Shown one piece after another: positions 23,028 through 30,630 of a stretch of 38,749 nt of DNA. Position 1 is the stretch's first letter. Every line of letters begins with the position of its first letter. Origin of the DNA: Bacteroidales bacterium (lineage in GTDB: Bacteria; Bacteroidota; Bacteroidia; Bacteroidales; UBA932); the NCBI GenBank assembly GCA_017546605.1, contig JAFYSH010000008.1, forward strand, positions 1 to 38,749, read 5' to 3'. Below the pieces are notes generated by a model. The model had not been told where the DNA came from, did not search any database, and saw only the letters and a program-made list of their open reading frames with translations. Made by a program: the position numbers and the translations under genes.

Positions 23028-24200
23028 CTATAAAGTAATGATGCCGGGCTTCTTGGTCAGTCCCAAGCCGGGTTTGTCTTCCAAGGTAATTCGGCCGTTG
23101 TCCAGTTTCATGCCGTCAAAGCAGTCGTTGGCGATGAGCACATTGCCATCCAGGTCTGCCCATTGCATCATTGGTGCCAATTGGGCGGCCGCTGAGATTG
23201 CAACGGAGGTCTCAGTCATGCAGCCAATCATCAGTTTCATGCGGAGGGATTGGGCCAAGGTGACCATTTCTCGAGCTTCCCGCATACCGGTACATTTCAT
23301 CAACTTGATGTTGATACCGTGGTAGGCGCCTTTCAGGTTGGGAATATCGGTCAGACGTTGGCAGGCTTCGTCGGCGATGATCGGCAGGGGACTGCGTTCG
23401 GTGACCCAAGCCGTGTCGTCCAACCACAATTTTGGCATGGGTTGTTCCACCATGTTGATATTGCGCTCATTGAGCCATTCAATCATATCCAATGCCTGGT
23501 ATTTGTCTTTCCAGCCTTGGTTGGCGTCCACACAGATGACGGTGTCAGTTTTAGCGCGGATCAGATTGATCATGCGTTTGTCTTCTTTTTCAGACATACC
23601 CAACTTCACTTTCAGCACCTTGGCCCACGAGGCTTCGTCAATTTTCTCATTCACTACGGCATCATCTGCGTCATAGCCAATGGTGTAAGAGGTCAACGGA
23701 CAAGTGGTGGGGTTGAATCCCCAAATCTTCCACCAGGGCTGTTGCATGATGTTACCAACCAGGTCGTGCAGGGCGATGTCAACAGCCGCTTTGGCTGCTG
23801 TGTTGTTGGTGGTCAGCTTGTCAACGGCCGCCATGATGTCCGCAATGCGGAACGGATCGTTGAATTGCGGTAGCACTTGTTGGCTGACCTTGATCAAAAA
23901 TTCGTTTACGGAAGCTTGTGTTTCACCCAGGTAAGGAGGCATTGCTGCTTCTCCATAGCCAGTGTATCCGTCCCAAGTTAAACGGGTGATGACAATGGGA
24001 GTGGTTTTGCGGGAGGAACCCGAGATGGTGAAGGTGAATTTCATTACACCATCGAAGTTTTCCCAATCCAATTGGAGGGTTTTGTTGCCACTTCCTTTGC
24101 GGGCTTTTCGTTGGGCAAATAAGGTGGCCGGATCCAAAAAGGCTGCCGCTGCGGTCATCAAGCCCGCGGTTTTTAAGAATGTTCTGCGATCGGTTTTCAT
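23028..24200 (-). CDS. L-Ala-D/L-Glu type dipeptide epimerase (enolase superfamily), Tat-exported
   Basis: A 390-residue enolase-superfamily protein. The start at 24200 gives a twin-arginine signal (DRRTFLKTAGLMTAAAAFL); the frame upstream to 24332 lies inside the next gene. Catalytic features of the muconate-lactonising/dipeptide epimerase group: KVKLG (Lys197, Lys199), metal ligands Asp225 (CVDANQGW), Glu252 (MVEQPMP) and Asp277 (IIADEAC), and Lys299 in NIKLMKCTG. It inverts the second residue of murein dipeptides such as L-Ala-D-Glu so that they can be used as nutrients. It follows the NlpC/P60 gene by 19 bases; the pairing matches the ykfB/ykfC association. Confidence 0.88.
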   Translation of the reverse strand: MKTDRRTFLKTAGLMTAAAAFLDPATLFAQRKARKGSGNKTLQLDWENFDGVMKFTFTISGSSRKTTPIVITRLTWDGYTGYGEAAMPPYLGETQASVNEFLIKVSQQVLPQFNDPFRIADIMAAVDKLTTNNTAAKAAVDIALHDLVGNIMQQPWWKIWGFNPTTCPLTSYTIGYDADDAVVNEKIDEASWAKVLKVKLGMSEKEDKRMINLIRAKTDTVICVDANQGWKDKYQALDMIEWLNERNINMVEQPMPKLWLDDTAWVTERSPLPIIADEACQRLTDIPNLKGAYHGINIKLMKCTGMREAREMVTLAQSLRMKLMIGCMTETSVAISAAAQLAPMMQWADLDGNVLIANDCFDGMKLDNGRITLEDKPGLGLTKKPGIITL

Positions 24201-24219
24201 GGGTTCTAACGTCTCACGG

Positions 24220-25443
24220 TTAATACCAAGGGTGTTGTTGGAGGGAGGTGATGCCCAAGTTCTGGTCTTGGTTGCCCAAGATCCGGCGGACACGTACCAG
24301 GTTGTTGGAACCATCGTAATAATCTTCCGCATCCGGGTTCAATGAGTTGATCTTAACCCGAGAAGCGGAGTGGATGAATCGTTGGTTTCCCATATAAATG
24401 CCAACGTGGGTAATGCTTTCCTTGCGTTCAGCGGTAGCTTTGCGGCCAAAGAAGAGCAGGTCGCCCGGTTGGAGATTTTCAAAGTTTTCGGTGACTTCCA
24501 CCTCGGTACCGGTTTTGGCTTGTTGGGAGGCATCTCGACGCAGGATGATGCCGTTCAAGAAATAGACGGTTTTGGTGAAACCGCTACAGTCCATGGCTTT
24601 GGTGGTCGTCCCGCCCCAAAGGTAGGGATAGCCGTTGAAATGTTGGGCGGTCGCCAGGATGTTTTCTTGTGTCGGACAGCGTGATTGAAGCCATTGGTCA
24701 TAGGCTTGGGTCGCATTGCGCGGGATCCAGCCATTACGGCCGTCGGGTAGGGAAACTGCCAGGTATTGTCCTTGGGTACGGTTGTTTGTGGCCAGGATGT
24801 TTCCCAAGATGGCATCACTCACGGTGGCTGCCTGGCTGTTCGGGCGTTCCAGCACCTGAACAAAATCGGCCGTCACCATAATTTTGTCGCTGTTTTTCCA
24901 GTTCTCGAAGGCCGCTTCGTCCATGCGGGCAACTCCTGTTGTTGTGGTCCAGGCGATGTATCCTTCCGGTGTAACGACACGGTACCAGTAACTGCGTTTT
25001 TCCAGCACCCGCAAAGGAGTTCCCATTGGAACTTGGGTGGCCATTTCTGCAGAATAGTTGGCTCCGTAGCGTAACGAGGTGGAAGAAAGGGTTGCTACGC
25101 CCCAGGTTTGAGTGCCCAATTGTGCGGTGTCCGGTAACAGCCGGATCTCGGCTGTGGCTTTTGCATCGATGGAATGAAGGCGTTCAACCAAAGCCTCACG
25201 GGCGGCTTCTTCGGTGGTGGATCCGCTCAAAAACCACTGGCCGTCTTGCTCCTTTACGGAAATGTCAAATGTTTTATCGCGACGGTCCGGGGCATATTCC
25301 TTCTTGACTTGATCAATGAGTTCGCGGTAACGGCTTTCCGGATCAGTTGCTTTTTGCTGGCAGGAAGTTGTCAGCGTCATTGTGGCAAAAGCAATTGCTC
25401 CAGCGCAGAATAACATTTTTTTCCAGGTATGCATTCTTTCCAT
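24220..25443 (-). CDS. NlpC/P60 lipoprotein with SH3 domains, murein peptide hydrolase (YkfC-like)
   Basis: A 407-residue protein starting at 25443 (MERMHTWKKMLFCAG; the ATG at 25434 is also possible). The signal ends in LTTSC, so Cys28 is likely lipidated. Two SH3-like domains (about 105-170 and 185-255) precede the NlpC/P60 domain with KAMDCSGFTKTVYF (catalytic Cys) and SITHVGIYMG (catalytic His). Enzymes of this kind cut the gamma-D-Glu to diamino acid bond in murein peptides that start with free L-Ala. The following epimerase processes the released L-Ala-D-Glu. Together they form an envelope peptide-scavenging pathway. A divergent promoter region lies upstream. Confidence 0.88.
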   Translation of the reverse strand: MERMHTWKKMLFCAGAIAFATMTLTTSCQQKATDPESRYRELIDQVKKEYAPDRRDKTFDISVKEQDGQWFLSGSTTEEAAREALVERLHSIDAKATAEIRLLPDTAQLGTQTWGVATLSSTSLRYGANYSAEMATQVPMGTPLRVLEKRSYWYRVVTPEGYIAWTTTTGVARMDEAAFENWKNSDKIMVTADFVQVLERPNSQAATVSDAILGNILATNNRTQGQYLAVSLPDGRNGWIPRNATQAYDQWLQSRCPTQENILATAQHFNGYPYLWGGTTTKAMDCSGFTKTVYFLNGIILRRDASQQAKTGTEVEVTENFENLQPGDLLFFGRKATAERKESITHVGIYMGNQRFIHSASRVKINSLNPDAEDYYDGSNNLVRVRRILGNQDQNLGITSLQQHPWY

Positions 25444-25464
25444 GGTTTTGCTGTTTGGTATCTG

Positions 25465-25501
25465 CAAAGGTAAAGATTATTTATTATTTTTGCCCGTCAA
25501 A
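25465..25501 (-). promoter_or_regulatory. Promoter of the murein-peptide operon
   Basis: Minus-strand TACCTTTG (25465-25472) matches TAnnTTTG exactly, 22 bases before the start at 25443. A TTTG at 25498-25501 is 25 bases away, somewhat more than usual. On the plus strand TATTTTTG (25485-25492) is a candidate -7 box for the YhcH gene, so the two units share this 80-base divergent region. Confidence 0.5.
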
Positions 25502-25522
25502 ATTCAATTTATCGGAGTAATT

Positions 25523-25975
25523 ATGATTATTGATTCATTAAAAAGTTTTGAACGTTACCTGAAATACCATCCGGGTTTTGATAAAGTGGGCGCATTCTTG
25601 AAGAAAAATGATTTGAATGCACTGGCTCCGGGTAAGTACGATATTGATGAGAACAACAGTTGGTGCACCATCTGGGAAGGTGAGGCCAACGGTTTGGAGT
25701 CGTTGCCGAAACTGGAAGTGCACGATTCGTTTGTGGATATTTATATCTTGTTGGAAGGAGACGAAACCATTGGTTATAAGGATCGTGCGAAATGTGTAGG
25801 GGATACCCAAGCCAAGTACGATGAGGCAGAGGATGTTGCTTATTTGGAAGACGAGCCGGAAGTGTTTGTTTCCTTGTCTGCGGGTAACATGCTTTTCTGT
25901 TTCCCGAAAGATGCACACGCTCCGCTGATTGGCGAAGGTCGCATCCGCAAAGCCGTGATTAAAGTTCGTGTCTGA
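25523..25975 (+). CDS. YhcH/YjgK/YiaL family protein
   Basis: A 150-residue protein of the DUF386/YhcH family. The ATG at 25523 is preceded by CGGAGTAATT; the frame open upstream from 25382 would run antisense into the NlpC gene and is not used. Family marks are the N-terminal MIIDSLKSFERYL, LEVHDSFVDIYILLEG in the middle, and AGNMLFCFPKDAHAPLIG near the end, with histidines that bind metal in relatives. The fold is a cupin-like barrel. Members act in sugar metabolism, often of sialic acid or other amino sugars, but no such genes are here. The next gene overlaps its stop by eight bases. Confidence 0.85.
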   Translation: MIIDSLKSFERYLKYHPGFDKVGAFLKKNDLNALAPGKYDIDENNSWCTIWEGEANGLESLPKLEVHDSFVDIYILLEGDETIGYKDRAKCVGDTQAKYDEAEDVAYLEDEPEVFVSLSAGNMLFCFPKDAHAPLIGEGRIRKAVIKVRV

Positions 25976-26909
25976 TTTGGAACCTAGATACAATTCGTAC
26001 GTCGGATATTTCCGGCGGGAATACGGAGAACGCCTGCAGAAGATTGTGATTGATGCGGGCTTTACTTGTCCCAATCGGGACGGGAAGGTGGGCTTCGGTG
26101 GTTGTACGTATTGCAACAACGACGCGTTCCATCCAGGGTACAGTACGCCTGACCGTTCCATCACCTGGCAAATTGAAGAAGGAATTCTTTTCCATGCAAG
26201 ACGTTACCGCAAGGCGACGTCTTATTTGGCATATTTTCAGTCCTATTCCAATACTTATGCGCCTTTGGAAGTGCTCAAGGCCCGCTACGAGGAGGCGCTA
26301 GCCCATCCGAAAGTGAAGGGGTTGGTGATTGGTACCCGGCCGGATTGCGTGGATGAGCAAATCTTGGATTATTTGGCGGAGTTGGGCAAAGAGCACATCA
26401 TCATTGTCGAGTATGGCATTGAGTCTTGTCACGATGAGACCCTGCGCAGAATTAACCGGGGACACGATTTTGCTTGTGCTCAGCGGGCTGTTCGGATGAC
26501 AGCTGAACGGGGTTTGCGTGTTGGGGCCCATTTTATTCTGGGTCTGCCGGGAGAGACGCGAGAGGCCATGTTGGCGATGGCTCCGCTGATCAATGATTTG
26601 CCGCTGCATTCGGTGAAGTTTCATCAGTTGCAGCTGGTGAAAGGGACCTTGATGGAGCAGGAATACCGGGATTGTCCGCAGGATTTTGTGACTTTTACCT
26701 TGTCAGAGTACATCGATTTCTTCATTGATTTGTTGGAACAGCTGCGTCCGGACCTCTGCATTGAGCGTTTTGCTGGGGAGGTTCCCCCTCGTTTTGTGAA
26801 CGAAACGCCCTGGGGACTGATCAGAAATGTGGAATTACTTCGTCTTTTGGAAAAAAGATTGGAGGAGAGGAATACAAGACAAGGAATATTTTATAACTTT
26901 GTACGTTAA
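25968..26909 (+). CDS. TIGR01212-type radical SAM protein (YhcC-like)
   Basis: A 313-residue radical SAM protein related to YhcC and the Elp3 group. The cluster motif is GFTCPNRDGKVGFGGCTYCN: Cys34, Cys46 and Cys49, with the long first spacing of this subfamily. Further family parts are SYLAYFQSYSNTYAP, GLVIGTRPDC, IVEYGIESCHDETL and RVGAHFILGLPGE. The reaction is unknown. The start is a GTG at 25968 that overlaps the YhcH stop; no ATG is available near it, and the N-terminus YNSYVGYFRREYGERLQKI is already conserved, which supports this start. guaB follows after 12 bases. Confidence 0.9.
   Translation: MSDLEPRYNSYVGYFRREYGERLQKIVIDAGFTCPNRDGKVGFGGCTYCNNDAFHPGYSTPDRSITWQIEEGILFHARRYRKATSYLAYFQSYSNTYAPLEVLKARYEEALAHPKVKGLVIGTRPDCVDEQILDYLAELGKEHIIIVEYGIESCHDETLRRINRGHDFACAQRAVRMTAERGLRVGAHFILGLPGETREAMLAMAPLINDLPLHSVKFHQLQLVKGTLMEQEYRDCPQDFVTFTLSEYIDFFIDLLEQLRPDLCIERFAGEVPPRFVNETPWGLIRNVELLRLLEKRLEERNTRQGIFYNFVR
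26894..26901 (+). promoter_or_regulatory. Candidate -7 box TAACTTTG before guaB
   Basis: Exact TAnnTTTG match 20 bases before the guaB start, at the very end of the radical SAM gene. No TTTG at the expected -33 position is present. guaB may therefore be transcribed both from here and by read-through. Confidence 0.45.
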
Positions 26910-26921
26910 AAAAACAGCCCT

Positions 26922-28391
26922 ATGCAAGAACTGATACATTTTAACATTCCGGAAGGTTTGACCTTTGATGACGTTCTTTTGGTGCCGGCTCGTTCTGAAG
27001 TGCTGCCCAGAGACGTGAATATTTCATCTCATTTTACCCGTGACATCATTTTGCATACGCCCATTGTTTCGGCAGCAATGGATACCGTGACCGAATCGGC
27101 TACGGCGATTGCGATGGCTCGCGAAGGTGGGATTGGTGTAATCCACAAAAATATGCCTGTTGAAATGCAGATGGAGCATGTTCGTCGAGTGAAACGGGCT
27201 GAGAACGGAATGATCTATGATCCGGTGACCATTCACCCGGAAGAAACTGTAGGTGATGCGTTGCGTTTGATGAAGGAAAACCACATTGGAGGTATTCCGG
27301 TTGTGGATCATCAAGGTTACCTGGTGGGTATCGTGACCAACCGGGACTTGCGCTTCCAAGATAACATGCGCACACCCATTAGCGAAGTGATGACCAAAGA
27401 CAACTTGATCACAGCCCGCAATGGGGAAGATTTGAAGGGTGCTGCTGAATTGTTGCGCAAGCATAAGATTGAAAAATTGTTGGTGGTTGAGCCGGATGGA
27501 AAATTGGTGGGCTTGATTACCTATAAGGATATTACCAAAATCAAGAACAATCCGACTGCTAGCAAAGACAGCAAGGGACGCTTGTTGGTAGCAGCTGCGG
27601 TAGGTGTGAATGCCAATACCTTGGAGCACGTGGAACGCCTGGTGTCCGTGGATACTGACGCTGTGGTGGTGGATACCGCTCACGGTCACTCTGTTGGGGT
27701 ATTGGAAGTGATTCGCAAGGTGCGCGAAGCTTTCCCGCACATGCAGATCGTGGCAGGTAACGTGGCTACGGCTGGTGGTGCTCGTGCTTTGGCTGAAGCA
27801 GGTGTTGATGCGGTGAAAGTTGGTATTGGACCGGGTTCTATTTGTACAACCCGTGTGATTGCCGGTGTGGGTGTTCCCCAATTGACCGCTGTGATGAATG
27901 CGGCTCATGCATTGAAAGGAACTGGTATTCCGGTGATTGCTGACGGTGGTATCCGTTATTCCGGCGATGTGGTGAAAGCATTGGCGGCTGGTGGTAGCGC
28001 TATTATGGCCGGTTCGTTGTTGGCTGGTGTTGAGGAATCTCCGGGCGAAACCATCATCTTGAATGGACGTAAATTCAAATCATACCGAGGAATGGGTTCT
28101 TTGGAAGCGATGCAAAAAGGTTCAAAAGACCGTTACTTCCAAGATGCTGAGGATGATGTGAAGAAATTGGTTCCGGAAGGTATTGTGGCCCAAGTTCCTT
28201 ACAAAGGCACACTTTCGGAAGTTATCTATCAGTTGGTTGGAGGTTTGCGTGCCGGTATGGGATATTGTGGCGCTAAAGATATTGAGACTTTGCGTGAAGC
28301 TCAATTCATTCGCGTAACTGCTGCCGGTGTTGCTGAAAATCACCCGCACGATGTAACGATTACTCGGGAAGCCCCGAACTATAGCCGCTAA
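26922..28391 (+). CDS. guaB: IMP dehydrogenase
   Basis: A 489-residue enzyme of normal length that oxidises IMP to XMP with NAD, the rate-limiting step of GMP synthesis. The TIM barrel starts with [18 protein letters not shown] and [10 protein letters not shown]. Two CBS domains are inserted at about 97-210 ([36 protein letters not shown]) and bind adenine nucleotides for control. The catalytic loop [15 protein letters not shown] carries Cys308, and the mobile flap has [12 protein letters not shown]. All expected residues are intact. The next gene starts six bases after its stop. Confidence 0.97.
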   Translation: MQELIHFNIPEGLTFDDVLLVPARSEVLPRDVNISSHFTRDIILHTPIVSAAMDTVTESATAIAMAREGGIGVIHKNMPVEMQMEHVRRVKRAENGMIYDPVTIHPEETVGDALRLMKENHIGGIPVVDHQGYLVGIVTNRDLRFQDNMRTPISEVMTKDNLITARNGEDLKGAAELLRKHKIEKLLVVEPDGKLVGLITYKDITKIKNNPTASKDSKGRLLVAAAVGVNANTLEHVERLVSVDTDAVVVDTAHGHSVGVLEVIRKVREAFPHMQIVAGNVATAGGARALAEAGVDAVKVGIGPGSICTTRVIAGVGVPQLTAVMNAAHALKGTGIPVIADGGIRYSGDVVKALAAGGSAIMAGSLLAGVEESPGETIILNGRKFKSYRGMGSLEAMQKGSKDRYFQDAEDDVKKLVPEGIVAQVPYKGTLSEVIYQLVGGLRAGMGYCGAKDIETLREAQFIRVTAAGVAENHPHDVTITREAPNYSR

Positions 28392-28396
28392 ACGGT

Positions 28397-29254
28397 ATGA
28401 CCCGGAGGTGGATACCGGTTCTTCTTCTGTTGGCCCTTTCCGCAGTTTCCTGCGAATGGGCCGACCGTGTTTTCAAGGGAGACGTTGTTGCCCGTGTGGG
28501 GAACTCGGTATTGTTCCGGTCAGAGTTGGAAATGACGGTACCCAAAGGGACGCCGGCTTCCGATAGCATTGCCTTGGCGGAGGCTTACATCCAGCAATGG
28601 GCCTTGCGTTGTCTGTTGTTGGAACAAGCGGATAAACAGTTGTCAGAGAAAGAGAAAGACTTGAGTCGGGAATTGGAGGATTACCGGCGTTCGATCCTGG
28701 TTTATCGCTATGAGCAATTGTTTGTGGAGCAACGTCTGGATACGTTGATTCCTGTTGCGGAAAAAGAACAGTATTACGAACAGCATCCGGAACTTTTTGC
28801 GGCAGCTACCCCGTTGGTCAAGGGACGGTTGGTGAAAATTAATCGGAATTCCCCCAATCTTTCGAGAATCAAGACGATGTATAAGACCTTGAAAGCCGAT
28901 GAATTGGATGTCTTGGAGGGTTTGTGCTACAGCTCTGCAACGATGTATTCCAATTTTAACAATCGGTGGGTGAGTCTGGATCGTGTAGCGGCCGAGATGG
29001 GAATCGGGATGAACCGTTGTGCGGATGGACTGTCCCGAAGAAACTGGTTTGAATTGGAGGAGATGGGGTATGTGTACCTGCTTTTTGTGTATGACCGGGT
29101 TGGAGCAGGTGAACTGGCGCCTTATGACTATTGTGAGCATCGCATCGAAGAAATCCTGATTGGCAAACGAAGAGATCAGCTTTTGGAGGAATTGGAACGC
29201 GATTTGCTACAGGAGGCGACAAAAATTGAAAAATTAAAGATTTATAGGAACTGA
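28397..29254 (+). CDS. SurA-like lipoprotein without clear parvulin domain
   Basis: A 285-residue lipoprotein: MTRRWIPVLLLLALSAVSC with lipidated Cys19. The mature part begins VVARVGNSVLFRSELEM, which is the N-terminal SurA/PpiD-like chaperone helix pattern, then a charged helical middle (LSEKEKDLSRELEDYRRSIL) and a C-terminal region with YGYVYLLF-like strands. The canonical parvulin motif is not evident in the centre, so it may be a chaperone-only paralogue. It shares one base with the following surA (TGATG), indicating translational coupling. It probably helps fold outer-membrane proteins in the periplasm. Confidence 0.75.
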   Translation: MTRRWIPVLLLLALSAVSCEWADRVFKGDVVARVGNSVLFRSELEMTVPKGTPASDSIALAEAYIQQWALRCLLLEQADKQLSEKEKDLSRELEDYRRSILVYRYEQLFVEQRLDTLIPVAEKEQYYEQHPELFAAATPLVKGRLVKINRNSPNLSRIKTMYKTLKADELDVLEGLCYSSATMYSNFNNRWVSLDRVAAEMGIGMNRCADGLSRRNWFELEEMGYVYLLFVYDRVGAGELAPYDYCEHRIEEILIGKRRDQLLEELERDLLQEATKIEKLKIYRN

Positions 29255-30627
29255 TGAAAAAAGTAGCCTTACTTGTGTGTTTCTGCGCAGTGGCGTGGAT
29301 GATGCTGCCGAGTGCTTCTGCACAGCGGTACAATGGGGGTCTGGTGGATAAGACCATTGCGTTGGTTGGAAATCAGATGATTATGTTGTCAGAACTGGAG
29401 TCCGAAGTGATGAATATGAAAGCTCGCGGATATACCAGTACGGGAAAGGATCTCCGCTGTCAGTTGTTGGAAAAGATGATGGAGGATAAACTGTTTCTGA
29501 TTCAAGCAGAAATGGACAGTGTGGCGGTGAATATGGATTACATCCAAGTCCAATTGGAAGAGTATGTTGCGAACATGGTGGCCAACTTTGGTGGCGTTGA
29601 GGCCATGGAGCAGTACTTTGGCAAGAAAGAGTACCAATTGCGCATGGAGTGGTTGGATATGTTTACCGAAATGAACAAGAAGCAGGAAATGCAACGAGAA
29701 CTTTCCAATCGTGCTCCAGAGTTGACTCCCCGACAAGTACAGGAATTTTGCCGTAGAACACCGAAAGACAGTTTGCCGATTATCTCTACTCAATACAAAT
29801 ACCGTCAAATTGTACTGTATCCGGACAAGGAAGTGGCGGCTATGCAAGCCAAAGAACGCTTGTTGGAATTTCGTGAACGGATTTTGAACGGTAGCAGCTT
29901 CTCGTTGTTGGCTACGATGTATTCGCAGGATCCAGGAAGTGCAATCCGCGGTGGTGACTTGGGCATGGTTTCCAAGTCGCTCTTCTGGCCAGAATTTTCT
30001 GAAGCAGCTTCCATGTTGAAAGACGGCCAAGTATCCCCGATTGTGGAAACTCCCGACGGATACCACTTGATTGAGATGATCCGTCAGACACAGGACATGA
30101 TGCAAGTGCGTCACATCTTGATCAAGCCCTATTATGGTGATGATCTTCGTCAGGCGGCCTTTTCCAAATTGGACAGTTTGAAACGACTCATTGTTGCGGA
30201 TAGTATTTCTTTCCAGGACGCGGCCCGTTATAACTCCGAAGACGCAAAGAGCCGTACCAATGGGGGATTGGTGGCCGATGAATTGTATACCGGTGCTTCT
30301 TATTTTGAGGTGGATATGTTGAAGCCGGCGGATTACCAACAATTGAAAGATTTACAGCCGGGTGAAATTTCGGCACCGTTTGAGTCAACGGACAATGAAG
30401 GCCGGGGAAATCTCGTGTACAAGTTGGTGATGCTGGAAGAGGTGATCCCTTCCCATACTGCCACCTTTGAACGGGACTTTGCTGTGTTGTTGAATGAAGC
30501 TAATCAGCAGGAAACCAAGAAAATGATTGAGCAATTTTTGAACGAAAAAGTAGCGACCACCTACATTATGGTGGATCCCATGTTCCAGAACTGTGCGTTT
30601 GAAAGGGCTGGATGGGTTACAAAATAA
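29254..30627 (+). CDS. surA: Periplasmic peptidyl-prolyl isomerase/chaperone SurA
   Basis: A 457-residue exported protein with a signal peptide (MKKVALLVCFCAVAWMML ... ASAQ). An N-terminal chaperone domain (about 30-165, IALVGNQMIMLSELESEV) is followed by two parvulin-type isomerase domains: about 175-275 with MYSQDPGSAIRGGDLGMVSK and IVETPDGYHLIEM, and about 280-390 beginning MQVRHILIKP. The second lacks the full GGDLG consensus (it has TNGGLVADE), so it may be weaker. It escorts outer-membrane proteins to the assembly machinery. Neighbours: a SurA-like lipoprotein before it and an OstA-like protein three bases after it, together an envelope-assembly cluster. Confidence 0.92.
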   Translation: MKKVALLVCFCAVAWMMLPSASAQRYNGGLVDKTIALVGNQMIMLSELESEVMNMKARGYTSTGKDLRCQLLEKMMEDKLFLIQAEMDSVAVNMDYIQVQLEEYVANMVANFGGVEAMEQYFGKKEYQLRMEWLDMFTEMNKKQEMQRELSNRAPELTPRQVQEFCRRTPKDSLPIISTQYKYRQIVLYPDKEVAAMQAKERLLEFRERILNGSSFSLLATMYSQDPGSAIRGGDLGMVSKSLFWPEFSEAASMLKDGQVSPIVETPDGYHLIEMIRQTQDMMQVRHILIKPYYGDDLRQAAFSKLDSLKRLIVADSISFQDAARYNSEDAKSRTNGGLVADELYTGASYFEVDMLKPADYQQLKDLQPGEISAPFESTDNEGRGNLVYKLVMLEEVIPSHTATFERDFAVLLNEANQQETKKMIEQFLNEKVATTYIMVDPMFQNCAFERAGWVTK

Positions 30628-30630
30628 CGG

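Noticed and set aside
24201..24332. Extended N-terminus of the epimerase
   Set aside because: Would overlap the NlpC gene by over 100 bases and precede a clear Tat signal at 24200.
26910..26921. Riboswitch upstream of guaB
   Set aside because: Only 12 bases separate the genes; no room for an aptamer.
27024..27908. Minus-strand open frame antisense to guaB
   Set aside because: Composition (His, Ser, Asn rich) is that of a codon shadow; guaB is certain.
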